This document shows positions 9,880-19,339 of a stretch of DNA of 64,000 nt, piece after piece. Every line of letters begins with the position of its first letter. Position 1 is the stretch's first letter. The position numbers were made by a program, and so were the translations under genes. Origin of the DNA: Planctomycetota bacterium (lineage in GTDB: Bacteria > Planctomycetota > Planctomycetia > Pirellulales > Pirellulaceae). Under the pieces are notes generated by a model. That model was given only the letters and a program-made list of their open reading frames with translations. It made no database searches and had not been told where the DNA came from. The stretch lies in NCBI GenBank assembly GCA_014381825.1, contig JACNKX010000150.1:1-64000 (forward strand), written 5' to 3'.

Positions 9880-11319
9880 ATGCGTCGCATCGTAACTGTT
9901 GGATTGATGATGATTGCTGCGGTGATGGCGGGGAAATCCTCTGTATTCGCTGGCGATCTCAGTACGTACTTTCATCACGACGGAATTCTGCGAGGAACGC
10001 TAAAGAGCGACACACCCTTGCCGATCTACGATGCTGATCCACAGCACTTGTGGAACGGGCTGTTTGCCGCCTTCTATATTCGTCCGCGAGCGCTTCCTGC
10101 GACTGAAGAACAACCGGAGACGGTCCGCTACGAAGGTGGCGATGTGATCGAGTTCTTGGCATGGGGCAAGACGACGTACTGGTCGAGTGAAGCCGTCTCA
10201 CGGAAAGTCAACCCGCTGCTTGACGAGTTCCTGAAGGCGGACGGCTCGAAACTAATCAAGGAGCCCTTGAAGCGAGCTGTCTTTCAACATGATCTGTGGG
10301 CCGTCTATGACCATCTCATCGATTTGAACATCAGACGCATTAGTGATCTACAAACTCGGTTGCGACGCGATACGTTGTGTGGAAAGATCGCACGGTGTAT
10401 TGAGCAATTGAAGTTGACGCAACGCGAGTTCGAGCAACTACCTGACACGTATCCTCTGGCGATCAATTCAGGCGAGTTTGTGTCAGATCACAACTTCGAT
10501 TCCGCGGTCGATTACTTGCCGCGTGGGCTGCTCACCGAGCCGGACGAGTGGGTCGAAATCGACTTCTATTATCCTAAGATGCACGAAGACATTATGGATC
10601 GTTTCATCTCGCTCCACGCGAGGTCGCTGCAGGGCCGTTCGCATTACCGCATTTTCTATCGCTTTCCGGAAGGTCGACAGCAGGTCGTCGACTATCTAAA
10701 AGAAATCGAAGAAAAGGCGATCGACTGGAAGCGGGCCGCGCAGTTCGGATTTATCCCACCACCTACAACCGCGCCGCAGATTCCGGTTGGTACGGAAGTC
10801 GTTCTGCTACAACTGATGATGTCGATGGACGAGCAATTGCGCCCGGTTCCGACTCGCATCGTGGAATCGTTTCAGTTTCGAGTCTTCCGCAACCTCGACG
10901 GATCGAGTGAGCCGACAACGAACACGGGAGTCGGAATCAACGTGCTTGACTACCGAATGAAGCGGCATTTATTGTTCGATAGGCTGAAGTCAGGCGGCCT
11001 GGAACGCGAGCCAGAAGACGAACTGCAATATCGAGTGGCCATCGGCGGCCTGAAGGCGACCGCCCCCGACTGGGGCTTTGACGGAAAGAAAGTCCTGTTT
11101 CAACAATGTGCAGATTGTCACATGTCGCCGAAGCTGCAACGGCTCGGCGTTGCCAGTATCCCCTCGATCACGCATTCCGGCGGATTCGACGCGGGCGCGA
11201 TGATGGGTGTTTCTCGCCCCTTGGATCCGGAACAAAGCGGCGTACGCGCGAAGCGAGTCGCCCGATACAAGTCGCGTCATGAGAGCTATCGACGATTGCT
11301 CGAACACCTCGGTCTTTGA
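9880..11319 (+). CDS. exported protein of unknown function with C-terminal CxxCH site
   Basis: This 479-aa protein has a clear signal peptide (MRRIVTVGLMMIAAVMAG) and no domain I recognise. The body is rich in charged and aromatic residues. Near the C-terminus there is one c-type haem motif, C410-AD-C413-H414, in a context (VLFQQCADCHMSP) much like a monohaem cytochrome. The seven residues before the chosen ATG look like leader, and starting there gives a proper signal. It precedes DUF1549/1553, DUF1501 and WD40 genes on the same strand, so it may be an electron-transfer partner of that system; this is inference from context. It could alternatively be a divergent member of a known cytochrome family that I cannot place by eye. 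Confidence 0.7.
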   Translation: MRRIVTVGLMMIAAVMAGKSSVFAGDLSTYFHHDGILRGTLKSDTPLPIYDADPQHLWNGLFAAFYIRPRALPATEEQPETVRYEGGDVIEFLAWGKTTYWSSEAVSRKVNPLLDEFLKADGSKLIKEPLKRAVFQHDLWAVYDHLIDLNIRRISDLQTRLRRDTLCGKIARCIEQLKLTQREFEQLPDTYPLAINSGEFVSDHNFDSAVDYLPRGLLTEPDEWVEIDFYYPKMHEDIMDRFISLHARSLQGRSHYRIFYRFPEGRQQVVDYLKEIEEKAIDWKRAAQFGFIPPPTTAPQIPVGTEVVLLQLMMSMDEQLRPVPTRIVESFQFRVFRNLDGSSEPTTNTGVGINVLDYRMKRHLLFDRLKSGGLEREPEDELQYRVAIGGLKATAPDWGFDGKKVLFQQCADCHMSPKLQRLGVASIPSITHSGGFDAGAMMGVSRPLDPEQSGVRAKRVARYKSRHESYRRLLEHLGL

Positions 11320-11475
11320 GTGATTACGTCTTAGGATAACATGTCTTAAGATCAGTAGAGTAACCACTTACGTTCCGCTGACGGGAGATTCAGTTGGTGT
11401 CGTCATCGATTGTCGGATAGACTGAGGCGTAGACACTTGCCCGCTAAATGAACCCCGCCCCGCTTGGTCTGCCCC

Positions 11476-13185
11476 ATGACTCCCGTTGATTCCTGGAAGG
11501 CCCATTCTTCAAAGTTGCAACGCTCTTTGAATACACTGTGCTGTGCTACCGTAATCTCGCTGTCCGCTGCGAGTTCATGGGGTGCTGAATCTCCGCTCCA
11601 CCAGCGGATCGACGTCGCGATCGGCGCGGGACTCACTGAGTTCGAAAACCTAGCGGCCGACGACGCTGGCGACGCAGCATTCGCTCGACGACTCTACCTT
11701 GATCTGGCTGGCACGATTCCTAGTGCCGAGCAGGCGCGACAGTTTTTAGCAGACGGATCGCCTGACAAGCGTGCCAAGCTGATCGACCAGTTGCTCGGCT
11801 CACCCCACCACGCGCGGCGAATGCAATATGCGTTTGACACGATGTTGATGGAACGGCGGCCTGACAAACACATCAAAGCAGACCAATGGCGAAACTTCCT
11901 CCGGCAATCCTTTGCCGAGGGTAAACCGTGGGACGAACTCGTGGCCGAAATGCTGACCGCTGATGGCAGCGACGAACAATCACGACCGGCCGCCAAGTTC
12001 CTGCTGGATCGCGAACTCAAAACCGACGCCATGACGCGCGACCTGGGGCGGATCTTCCTCGGACGTGATTTGCAATGTGCCCAATGTCATGATCATCCCA
12101 ACATCGACGACTATCTCCAACGCCATTACCACGGACTGGCTGCGTTTCTGAATCGCAGCTACTTATTCACTGACCCTGAATCGAAGCAAGCCTCGATCGG
12201 CGAGAAGGCGGACGGAACGGTCAAGTTTACGTCGGTCTTTACGAGCGAGTCCGACGAGACCGCGCCGCGAGTGCTGGAGTTGCCGCCGATCGAAGATCCG
12301 CCTCTCGCGGACGAACCCTATACCGTCAAGCCAGACAAGAAGGTTCGCTCGGTCCCTGTGTACAGCCGGCGATTGCAATTGGCATTGGCCATGACGGATT
12401 CATCGAACGTTGCGTTTCGTCGGAACATCGTCAATCGATTGTGGGCGATGATGATGGGCCGCGGAATCGTCGAGCCGGTTGATATGTCGCATTCGGGGAA
12501 TCCGCCTTCGCATCCCGCGTTGCTCGATCTGTTGGCCGAAGAATTTCACGAACACAACTACGACGTGCGCTACCTACTTCGAGAATTGGCCCTGACGAAG
12601 ACGTATCAGCGAAGCAGCCTATACAAGGTTGGAGCTGAGAACTTAGCTGACGACCGTTTCGCGGTGGCGTTACTAAAGCCGTTGACGCCCGAACAACTCG
12701 CGTGGTCGATGATGCAAGCCACTTCGTTGACGGATGCAACGCTTGACGATCTGAAGACGCAGTATCTTTTGGCCGACGCGGAGAACGATCCGGCACAAAT
12801 CGAGGACCTGCTTTGGCAGGAGGAGGCATTGCACGACTCGCTCAAGAGCCACGTTGACACCTTCGTCGGCTTCTTCGGTGTCGCGGGGATTCAGACCTCG
12901 CAATTTGACGCGTCGGCAAATCAAGCGTTATTCTTGCGGAATGGAGCGGAGCTGCAAAATTGGCTGGAACCAAGCGGCCAGCGGCTTACAGCTCACCTCG
13001 CGACGCTCGATGGCCCTCAATTGGTCGACGAGTTTTATTTTTCGGTGTTCTCGCGACCACCGAACGCCGAGGAAGTTCAACAGGTAACAATGTTTTTAGA
13101 AGAGTACAAAGAGAACCGGGACGCGGCCATCGAGCAGCTTGTATGGGCTGCTCTTTCGTCTGCTGAGTTCCGATTCAATCATTGA
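11476..13185 (+). CDS. DUF1549/DUF1553 protein lacking the PSCyt1 domain
   Basis: This 569-aa exported protein contains DUF1549 (starting about residue 30; FARRLYLDLAGTIPSAEQ, a form of the [14 protein letters not shown] signature) and a C-terminal DUF1553 region (RRNIVNRLWAMMMGRGIVEP and a LAWSMMQATSL segment). One CxxCH haem motif (C-AQ-C-H-D-H) lies within DUF1549, around residue 201. Compared with the 900-1000 aa relatives at 6534 and 42484, it has no N-terminal PSCyt1 haem domain. A TTG four codons upstream would also start the frame, but the ATG at 11476 is preferred. The next gene, a DUF1501 protein, begins 70 bp downstream. Confidence 0.88.
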   Translation: MTPVDSWKAHSSKLQRSLNTLCCATVISLSAASSWGAESPLHQRIDVAIGAGLTEFENLAADDAGDAAFARRLYLDLAGTIPSAEQARQFLADGSPDKRAKLIDQLLGSPHHARRMQYAFDTMLMERRPDKHIKADQWRNFLRQSFAEGKPWDELVAEMLTADGSDEQSRPAAKFLLDRELKTDAMTRDLGRIFLGRDLQCAQCHDHPNIDDYLQRHYHGLAAFLNRSYLFTDPESKQASIGEKADGTVKFTSVFTSESDETAPRVLELPPIEDPPLADEPYTVKPDKKVRSVPVYSRRLQLALAMTDSSNVAFRRNIVNRLWAMMMGRGIVEPVDMSHSGNPPSHPALLDLLAEEFHEHNYDVRYLLRELALTKTYQRSSLYKVGAENLADDRFAVALLKPLTPEQLAWSMMQATSLTDATLDDLKTQYLLADAENDPAQIEDLLWQEEALHDSLKSHVDTFVGFFGVAGIQTSQFDASANQALFLRNGAELQNWLEPSGQRLTAHLATLDGPQLVDEFYFSVFSRPPNAEEVQQVTMFLEEYKENRDAAIEQLVWAALSSAEFRFNH

Positions 13186-13255
13186 TAGTCGTTGTTCGCT
13201 CCGCGAACAGAACGCACTCTTTCGCCGATAGAACAACGACATTGAGGGAAAGACG

Positions 13256-14521
13256 ATGCGAAGAAACCAAGGTTGTAATCCACTCGAACATGTGATGGCT
13301 CGACGCCAGTTTCTTGGTGGCGCTGCTGCCGGTGCCATTGGGATGGGCGTGCTTGGACATCACGCACAGGCGGTCCAACTCAAGCGCCAAGAGAAACGTA
13401 TCTTGCAAGTCTTCCTGCAAGGTGGTGTGAGCCAGCTGGAGTCGTGGGACCCGAAGCCTGGCACCGTACACGGAGGACCGTTTCAGGCAATTCCAACCTC
13501 AGTCCCCGGCATTCATATTTCTGAGCTGCTGCCGAACATCGCTCAACGGATGCATAACCTTTCGATCGTGCGAAGTATCAACATCAAGAGCAACGATCAT
13601 GAGCAAGGTCGCCAGTTTATGGAGAAGGGACGCCGCGTCGGAGACTTTCCGTACGTCGGCGCGGTCGCTTCGAAATACTTGACGCCAGCGGACAGCCAGC
13701 TGCCCGGCTACGTTCACGTTTCCACTCGCGGCATTACCGACGTCGCGGGTGGTGCGGCGTTTCTTGGTGCGAGGCACGGCCAACTGAAACTTGAAGGAGT
13801 CAAACCGCCAGGCAACCTCGCCCCGCCCGAAGGCGTTGATGCTTTGGCCGACGCCGGCCGTGATCAACTTCGACTTCAGTTCAATCAGCGCTTCGTCGAG
13901 CGACGTTCGAAAGCTCTGACCGAAGCCTATGACGCTTCGTACCAACAGGCTGCGAAGCTGATGAGTCGCAAGGAAATGTTCGAAGGCCGGGCGTCGAAAC
14001 AGGACCTCGATCGTTACGGAACGCACGACTTCGGACGCTACTGCCTGCTGGCACGAAACCTTTTGGAGAACGGTGCCGCTTGCGTCAAAGTAACTCACCA
14101 TGGTTACGATTCGCATGCCGAGAATTTCAACTTCCATCTCGAGCAACTCGGCGAGTTCGACAAGCCGTTCTGTATGTTGCTCGACGACTTGAAGGCCCGA
14201 GGCATGTTGGAGAGCACTTTGGTCGTAATCTATTCGGAGTTTGGTCGCACGCCGAAAGTGAATGTGCGTTACGGCCGCGATCACTGGGGAACGGCTTGGT
14301 CGGTTGCACTTGGCGGCTGCGGCATTCAACCCGGTGCCGTGATCGGTAAGACGAATGACACGGGTACTGCTGTCGCCGATCGTGAAGTTGATGCAGGCCA
14401 TCTGTTTCACACCTATTTGCAAGCGGTCGGGCTCGATTCAACTGCGGACCACGACATGCCGGGACGCTCGATTCCGATTGGTGATCCGTCGGCCGAATCG
14501 ATTAAGGAGTTGCTGGTATGA
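13256..14521 (+). CDS. DUF1501 family protein
   Basis: This 421-aa protein is a shorter DUF1501 member. It carries a MARRQFLGGAAAGAIGMGVL Tat-type signal about 14 residues in. Family signatures follow: LQVFLQGGVSQLESWDPKPG, a CVKVTHHGYDSHAENF segment, and YSEFGRTP with GRDHWGTAW. A purine-rich GAGGGAAAG sequence lies just upstream of the ATG. Its stop overlaps the start of the WD40 gene by four bases, indicating translational coupling. The metal-site-like residues of the phosphatase fold look intact, but no substrate is known. Confidence 0.9.
   Translation: MRRNQGCNPLEHVMARRQFLGGAAAGAIGMGVLGHHAQAVQLKRQEKRILQVFLQGGVSQLESWDPKPGTVHGGPFQAIPTSVPGIHISELLPNIAQRMHNLSIVRSINIKSNDHEQGRQFMEKGRRVGDFPYVGAVASKYLTPADSQLPGYVHVSTRGITDVAGGAAFLGARHGQLKLEGVKPPGNLAPPEGVDALADAGRDQLRLQFNQRFVERRSKALTEAYDASYQQAAKLMSRKEMFEGRASKQDLDRYGTHDFGRYCLLARNLLENGAACVKVTHHGYDSHAENFNFHLEQLGEFDKPFCMLLDDLKARGMLESTLVVIYSEFGRTPKVNVRYGRDHWGTAWSVALGGCGIQPGAVIGKTNDTGTAVADREVDAGHLFHTYLQAVGLDSTADHDMPGRSIPIGDPSAESIKELLV
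14504..14509 (+). promoter_or_regulatory. ribosome binding site of the WD40 gene
   Basis: An AAGGAG sequence inside the end of the DUF1501 coding region lies 8 bases before the ATG at 14518. It supports that start and the ATGA overlap between the two genes. Confidence 0.7.
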
Positions 14522-15591
14522 CCACCGATGCACCGAACGAAGCCACTATCGACCTCAACGCGATCGATCCGACACAGACACATCAGATCGCTGAGTTCAA
14601 GCATGAGATTGCTCTGACGACCATCCGTGTCGATCCGACGGATCGATTTGCAGCGGCCGGTGCCGAAGATCTCGATGTCCAACTGTGGGACCTCGAAAGT
14701 GGCGATCGGCGAACGTTCAAAAGCCACAAAAGCTGGGTTCGTTCGATCGACTTCTCCGCAGATGGCAATCGTATGTTTACGGCTTGCTGGGGCGGGGTCA
14801 TCAACGTCTGGGATACGTCCCAGGCTGACCCAACGCCGCTACAAACGATTCACGCACACCAGGGTTCGGCGCGTTTTGTTCGTGTGAGTCCTGATGGAAA
14901 GTATTTAGCCACGTGCGGAAACGACCTGTTGGTCAAAGTATGGAACCTCGCCGACGGTAAGCTCGTGCAGGAATTTGCAGGTCATCCGCGACACGTGTAC
15001 GGCGTCGACTTTCATCCCGGCGGCAAGCATTTGGTTTCGCAAGATATAATGGGCGGAATCAACATCTGGGATCTGGTATCAGGCGGCCACAAGCAGAGCA
15101 TCGATGCGAGTATCATGACAGGCTACGACAACAAGTTCGCTGCCGACATGGGCGGCTCTCGCGACTTGCACTTCAAATCCGACGGTAGCCAATGGGCAAG
15201 TGCGGGAATCAGCAAGGTGACCAACTCGTTCGCCGGCGTTCAAGACCCGATCATTGTCTTGTTCGACTGGGAGAGCGGCAAGGAAATCAAACAAGTCAAA
15301 TCAGCTGATGACAACGTCAAAGGAGTCGCGTGGGGTGTACGCTTTCATCCCGACAACTTCCTCATCGGAGCGATCGCTGACCGCAGCGGCAAGGGCGAGC
15401 TGTGGTTCCATAAACCCGAAGAGGAGAAGGCGTTTCACACGATGAAGTTAACCAGTGCAGCGCGCGGACTAGATCTTCTCTCCGATAATCGACGTCTGGC
15501 GGTAGCCCACGCCGACGGACATGTGCGGCTCTATCGCATGACCGCCCAGCCGCCGAGCGAGGAGAAGACGTCGGAGAAGACTGCGACGTAA
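14518..15591 (+). CDS. WD40-repeat beta-propeller protein
   Basis: This 357-aa protein consists almost wholly of WD40-type repeats. Recognisable blades include VQLWDLESGD, INVWDTSQAD, VKVWNLADGKLV and INIWDLVSGG, each preceded by an SPDGKYLAT-like or HPGGKHLV-like strand. No signal peptide is evident, so it may stay in the cytoplasm, unlike its operon partners. Such propellers commonly act as protein-interaction scaffolds. The four-base overlap with the DUF1501 gene and the shared operon with DUF1549/1553 imply a role linked to that exported system, but whether as scaffold or regulator is unknown. Confidence 0.88.
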   Translation: MTTDAPNEATIDLNAIDPTQTHQIAEFKHEIALTTIRVDPTDRFAAAGAEDLDVQLWDLESGDRRTFKSHKSWVRSIDFSADGNRMFTACWGGVINVWDTSQADPTPLQTIHAHQGSARFVRVSPDGKYLATCGNDLLVKVWNLADGKLVQEFAGHPRHVYGVDFHPGGKHLVSQDIMGGINIWDLVSGGHKQSIDASIMTGYDNKFAADMGGSRDLHFKSDGSQWASAGISKVTNSFAGVQDPIIVLFDWESGKEIKQVKSADDNVKGVAWGVRFHPDNFLIGAIADRSGKGELWFHKPEEEKAFHTMKLTSAARGLDLLSDNRRLAVAHADGHVRLYRMTAQPPSEEKTSEKTAT

Positions 15592-15645
15592 AGGTTCATC
15601 AAGACGTTTGACCGCGCGCGTCCCGTTCCCTAGGAATCCAAAGCT

Positions 15646-17019
15646 ATGATTTTCGACCAGCAGTTCTTGAAAACGTCGGCTGCGGTATTGCTGTCGGCGA
15701 TCTGTACCATCACGCCAGGGTTCTGTGCCGAAGCAATCAACATTGGCAACCGATTGGAGTTGTTCGTTGACGATCACTTGATCGAGAGCGTCGAGGGCGA
15801 CGTTCATCAACAGATGTTGAAGCCTGAGCCGCAAGAAGTCGTATTCGTGGCCGACGAACCATGGGAAGGAAACACTAGCGGTTACTACACTTACTTTCAG
15901 GACGGCGACACGTATCGCATGATCTATCGCGGCTGGCAACACGACGCACAAATGAAGGCGGCACATAAGGAAGTCACCTGCTACGCCGAAAGCAAAGATG
16001 GCATCCACTGGACGAAACCAATCCTCGGTTTGCAGGAGTGGAACGGATCGAAGGAAAACAACATTGTCTGGCTAACGCCCGGCACGCACAATTTCACCGC
16101 ATTCCGCGACGACAACCCGGCTGCACCAGCCGCTTCGCGATACAAGGCGTTTGGCGGCGGTCGTGGCGGCTTGCTGCCGTTTCAATCGCCCGACTGTAAG
16201 CATTGGAAACTGACTCAGGCGAAGCCAGTTATCACAAACGGCGCGTTCGATTCACAGAACCTCGCCTTCTGGGACACGGATCGCAACGAGTATCGCGCCT
16301 ATTGGCGTTACTTCGGTGACGGGGTGCGAGCGATTCGTACTGCCACTTCCAAAGATTTCATCACCTGGGAAAATGAAGCTGACCTGACCTATACCGAAGG
16401 CGCGCCGAACGAGCATCTTTACACCAATGCCATTCAAAAGTACTTCCGTGCGCCACACCTATTCATCGGTTTTCCGACGCGCTACGAACCGAAGAGCCAG
16501 CAGGTTGAACCGATTCTGATGACGAGCCGCAACGGGCAGAAGTTCCATCGCTACGCCGAAGCCGTGATTCCGCGAACGGCACCAAAAGACCGCAACCACA
16601 ACCGCAGCAACTACATGGCCTGGGGGATGTTCCAGTTGCCAGGCAAACCAAAGGAGATCTCGGTCTATGGCACGGAGAACTATTACGAACGTACGCCCGG
16701 TCGCGTCCGACGATTCGTCTACCGGGTCGACGGATTCGTGGCATTGCGTGCTGGCGCTGCGGGCGGCCAAGTGACGACCAAGCCGCTGCGATACGAGGGC
16801 GGGCGATTGCTTTTAAACTATGTGGTCCGCGGGGGCGGCGCGTTATCGATTGTTGCTCTGAACGAAGCGGGGGACGCGATTGGCAAGTCGAAGCCACTTA
16901 CCGGTGACGACGTGGATGCAGAGGTCGCTTGGGAACAAGAACCCGATTTCACTCAGGGCGTACTTCAACTGCGTTTCGTAGCAAAGAACGCAGATGTGTT
17001 TTCACTTCGTTTCGACTAG
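15646..17019 (+). CDS. secreted five-bladed beta-propeller protein (GH43/GH32-like), family copy 1
   Basis: This 457-aa protein has a hydrophobic N-terminal signal ending near residue 25 (GFCA), then NRLELFVDDHLIES, the signature start of a planctomycete family. Repeats such as YAESKDGIHWTKPILGL resemble blades of the GH43/GH32 five-bladed propeller superfamily. The C-terminus (about 365-457, from GGQVTTKPL) is a beta-sandwich-like module shared with the two copies at 61265 and 62800. Glycoside hydrolase activity is plausible but unproven; I cannot identify the catalytic acids by eye. It follows the WD40 gene by 54 bp on the same strand and may be the last gene of that operon. Confidence 0.75.
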   Translation: MIFDQQFLKTSAAVLLSAICTITPGFCAEAINIGNRLELFVDDHLIESVEGDVHQQMLKPEPQEVVFVADEPWEGNTSGYYTYFQDGDTYRMIYRGWQHDAQMKAAHKEVTCYAESKDGIHWTKPILGLQEWNGSKENNIVWLTPGTHNFTAFRDDNPAAPAASRYKAFGGGRGGLLPFQSPDCKHWKLTQAKPVITNGAFDSQNLAFWDTDRNEYRAYWRYFGDGVRAIRTATSKDFITWENEADLTYTEGAPNEHLYTNAIQKYFRAPHLFIGFPTRYEPKSQQVEPILMTSRNGQKFHRYAEAVIPRTAPKDRNHNRSNYMAWGMFQLPGKPKEISVYGTENYYERTPGRVRRFVYRVDGFVALRAGAAGGQVTTKPLRYEGGRLLLNYVVRGGGALSIVALNEAGDAIGKSKPLTGDDVDAEVAWEQEPDFTQGVLQLRFVAKNADVFSLRFD

Positions 17020-17037
17020 GTTCTGGCCTTGCGCACG

Positions 17038-17892
17038 TTATCCCGGTTGTTGGCCGGCGCGCTGCATCGCCGCCGCGACTTCGCGTTCAATCACGTCCAT
17101 TGGGTTGAGCGGACTGACAGGATCTTCGTAGGGCGTGACCTCGTTGGTCTGCGAGTCCCAATGAACAGGGCCATAGCGTGCCGGTCCTGGCTGCTTGCTA
17201 AGGATATGACCCATCGAGTCGCCTTGGTTGTAGTGCCAAAACTCATACGGAAAGTGGATGAAGCCGTGTGCTTCCATCATCTCCGTGATATCCAGTCGAT
17301 TCCGCAGATCATCCGGCTCGATAAACGGCGACCGCATCGGTGTCCGCTCGCTCATTTCCAGATAGGGCTTGCCGCGCCAAACCTCGCTGCCGTCATCGCG
17401 TCGAAACACGGAGATGTCGACGGCAGACCCGGACATGTGCGTGCCGATCTTGGGAATGTTTGCGATCAACACGATCGCACGGCGAAAGACCAACTCGATG
17501 GGCGGAAGCTGGCCACCATTCTCCCAGATGCACTTTCTAAGAATCGAGTCGAACACGTCGGGCTTGCGCACTAGTTGACTCTGCATTTCCATTGAACGGT
17601 AGCCGTCTTCGATTTTCAACATCCATCCACGTTCATTCATCTCGCGACCGATGGTCATCAGGGCATTTGCAAGTCCCTCGCGAATGAAGAATACGCGTTC
17701 CAGATCACCAGCGATCTTGGAGTCGGAGAACGTCATCTCAACGCCGGCTGCTTCCGCGGCATCCGGTATCGACGCGAAACCTTCACCGCATTCACGCACT
17801 TCGAACGGTAATACTTTCCCGATCAGGTCGTAGCCAAGCTGCATTTGCTCGGCCCAATAGTCGCGTCGTGCTTGGTCGTCTGAAGTGGTCAT
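17038..17892 (-). CDS. D-Ala-D-Ala dipeptidase-like M15 peptidase
   Basis: This 284-aa protein matches the M15D (VanX/DdpX) family. It has a DGYRS segment (active-site arginine region), the zinc motif THMSGSAVDIS (H-x6-D) and a second metal/catalytic motif FPYEFWHYNQGD (E and H). No signal peptide is visible, so a cytoplasmic role, for example cleaving recycled D-Ala-D-Ala, is likelier than an extracellular one. It starts three bases after the ceramidase-like gene stop and is the last gene of a four- or five-gene minus-strand unit. It is longer than VanX (about 200 aa), with a distinct N-terminal 90-residue section. Confidence 0.85.
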   Translation of the reverse strand: MTTSDDQARRDYWAEQMQLGYDLIGKVLPFEVRECGEGFASIPDAAEAAGVEMTFSDSKIAGDLERVFFIREGLANALMTIGREMNERGWMLKIEDGYRSMEMQSQLVRKPDVFDSILRKCIWENGGQLPPIELVFRRAIVLIANIPKIGTHMSGSAVDISVFRRDDGSEVWRGKPYLEMSERTPMRSPFIEPDDLRNRLDITEMMEAHGFIHFPYEFWHYNQGDSMGHILSKQPGPARYGPVHWDSQTNEVTPYEDPVSPLNPMDVIEREVAAAMQRAGQQPG

Positions 17893-17895
17893 GAT

Positions 17896-19281
17896 TCATT
17901 GAGTCCGTAGTGTCGATTTGGGAGTGCGTGCTTTCTCCAGCTCTTCGCGGCGTTTGACGTCTTTAGGATGCTTTGAAAACGACTCGAACACGTCGCCCAC
18001 AACGCGATCAGCGAGCTGGCTTAACTCACTCAAAATGATCGCTTCAGCTTCCGGTGCGAGCTTCGACGTATTCGGTTCGTATCCGCCGACGGCGTAAGCA
18101 TCCTGCGTCGCGATGTAGCCGAGGTTGCCGTTCGCGTAGCCCACGATGATCGGAACGGCTCGATCTGCAATCGCCTTTTCTAGCTTGAAACCGTACTCGA
18201 CCATCGGTTCGCCCGGCATCGTCAGCAACAAGTACGGACCGATCTTCATCGCCTGTAACTCTGCGGCGATCCGCTGTTCTTTACCTGGCAGCGACACGAT
18301 CGAACTAGCGACGCGGATCGCGTAGTACGACGGTCGCTCGCGTAACTCCTCACGTGTCACACTGCGAGCGAGTGTCCGCACAACGGCACTGCCCAAGTCG
18401 CGTCCCGCCCATTGAATGTCGGCTTCGTCTGCGCAGCGATATGGATATCCCGGCAGGTTGGGACGGATATCTCCCGCACATCCCTGCAAGAACAAAGTAC
18501 TCGTCTTTTGTCCGTAACACATCTCGACGAACGACTGCGCTTCGCCGGGAAAGTCCGCGCTCATCTTCGGGTAGCCGTTTGGATACGGTGATGAACCCTT
18601 GTCGCCCCACGTGAAGAAACATGGGTGACAGACTGCATGCATGACGACGGCCAACGGCGTCAGTGAGCTGCCATCGTCAAAACGCAGCACTTTGACGCGT
18701 TGATCGTTCGGGCCGTCCTCGTTGAGTCGTACAACGGCTCGACCGTTGATCACCTTGCGACGATTGATGCTGAATCCGATCCGATCTTCGCCATAGCCGA
18801 TCGTCACCGGTCGCATGTTGCCCGCCGCTTGCTTCGCCGCCGTACCTAACCGGTCGATCAGTTCACGTCCCCATTTCGACTCGGCGTCGAAACTCGGCCC
18901 AGAATGGTTGTGCGAGGCAGTGACCATAATGTTCGCTGCTGGCACACCGGCCAGACTTTCGATGCGCTGTCGCGCCAGCTTTACCATGTCGTCCCAGGCA
19001 CCGATCGTGTCGAGCGTTACAATGGCCGCTTTCGTATCACCATCATCCAGCACTAGCACGCCCGCGCGCAGCGGGTCACGGACGCCAAATACTCGGCGGC
19101 GATGACCGGTCACCATCACCCCATCTGTCTCATCCGGCGTGATGTCGACTTTCGCCACGCCCGCTCGCAGATTGGATTCGATGGGAATCTGACCATCAGC
19201 GACATCGTCGGCGCGGCCCGATTGCGACAGACAACTGACGACGGGGCCTAAGAGAATCAATATCATCGTGCGTGAAGTCAT
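17896..19281 (-). CDS. neutral/alkaline ceramidase-family hydrolase, copy 1
   Basis: This 461-aa exported protein resembles the N-terminal catalytic domain of neutral/alkaline non-lysosomal ceramidase. It shows RAGVAKVDITPDE at the mature N-terminus, ASHNHSGPSFD (zinc His region) and a HAVCHPCF region matching the second zinc histidine. The segment matching the catalytic serine motif GDVSPN reads GCAGDIRPN, with Arg in place of Ser, so amide hydrolysis by the ceramidase mechanism is doubtful. True bacterial ceramidases are about 650 aa and have a C-terminal beta domain, absent here. The Met at 19281 is chosen because a clean signal (MTSRTMILILLGPVVSCLS) begins there. It sits between the Tat-exported unknown and the VanX-like gene. 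Confidence 0.82.
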   Translation of the reverse strand: MTSRTMILILLGPVVSCLSQSGRADDVADGQIPIESNLRAGVAKVDITPDETDGVMVTGHRRRVFGVRDPLRAGVLVLDDGDTKAAIVTLDTIGAWDDMVKLARQRIESLAGVPAANIMVTASHNHSGPSFDAESKWGRELIDRLGTAAKQAAGNMRPVTIGYGEDRIGFSINRRKVINGRAVVRLNEDGPNDQRVKVLRFDDGSSLTPLAVVMHAVCHPCFFTWGDKGSSPYPNGYPKMSADFPGEAQSFVEMCYGQKTSTLFLQGCAGDIRPNLPGYPYRCADEADIQWAGRDLGSAVVRTLARSVTREELRERPSYYAIRVASSIVSLPGKEQRIAAELQAMKIGPYLLLTMPGEPMVEYGFKLEKAIADRAVPIIVGYANGNLGYIATQDAYAVGGYEPNTSKLAPEAEAIILSELSQLADRVVGDVFESFSKHPKDVKRREELEKARTPKSTLRTQ

Positions 19282-19339
19282 GCGATTCAAGTTCCTGTTC
19301 TTTGTCCACTGGGCTTGATGGGGCTCGAAACTGATTCCT

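Noticed and set aside
13499-14422. Long minus-strand open frame (about 307 codons)
   Set aside because: It is antisense to the DUF1501 gene at 13256, which has full family motifs. Long antisense frames are expected with this codon use.
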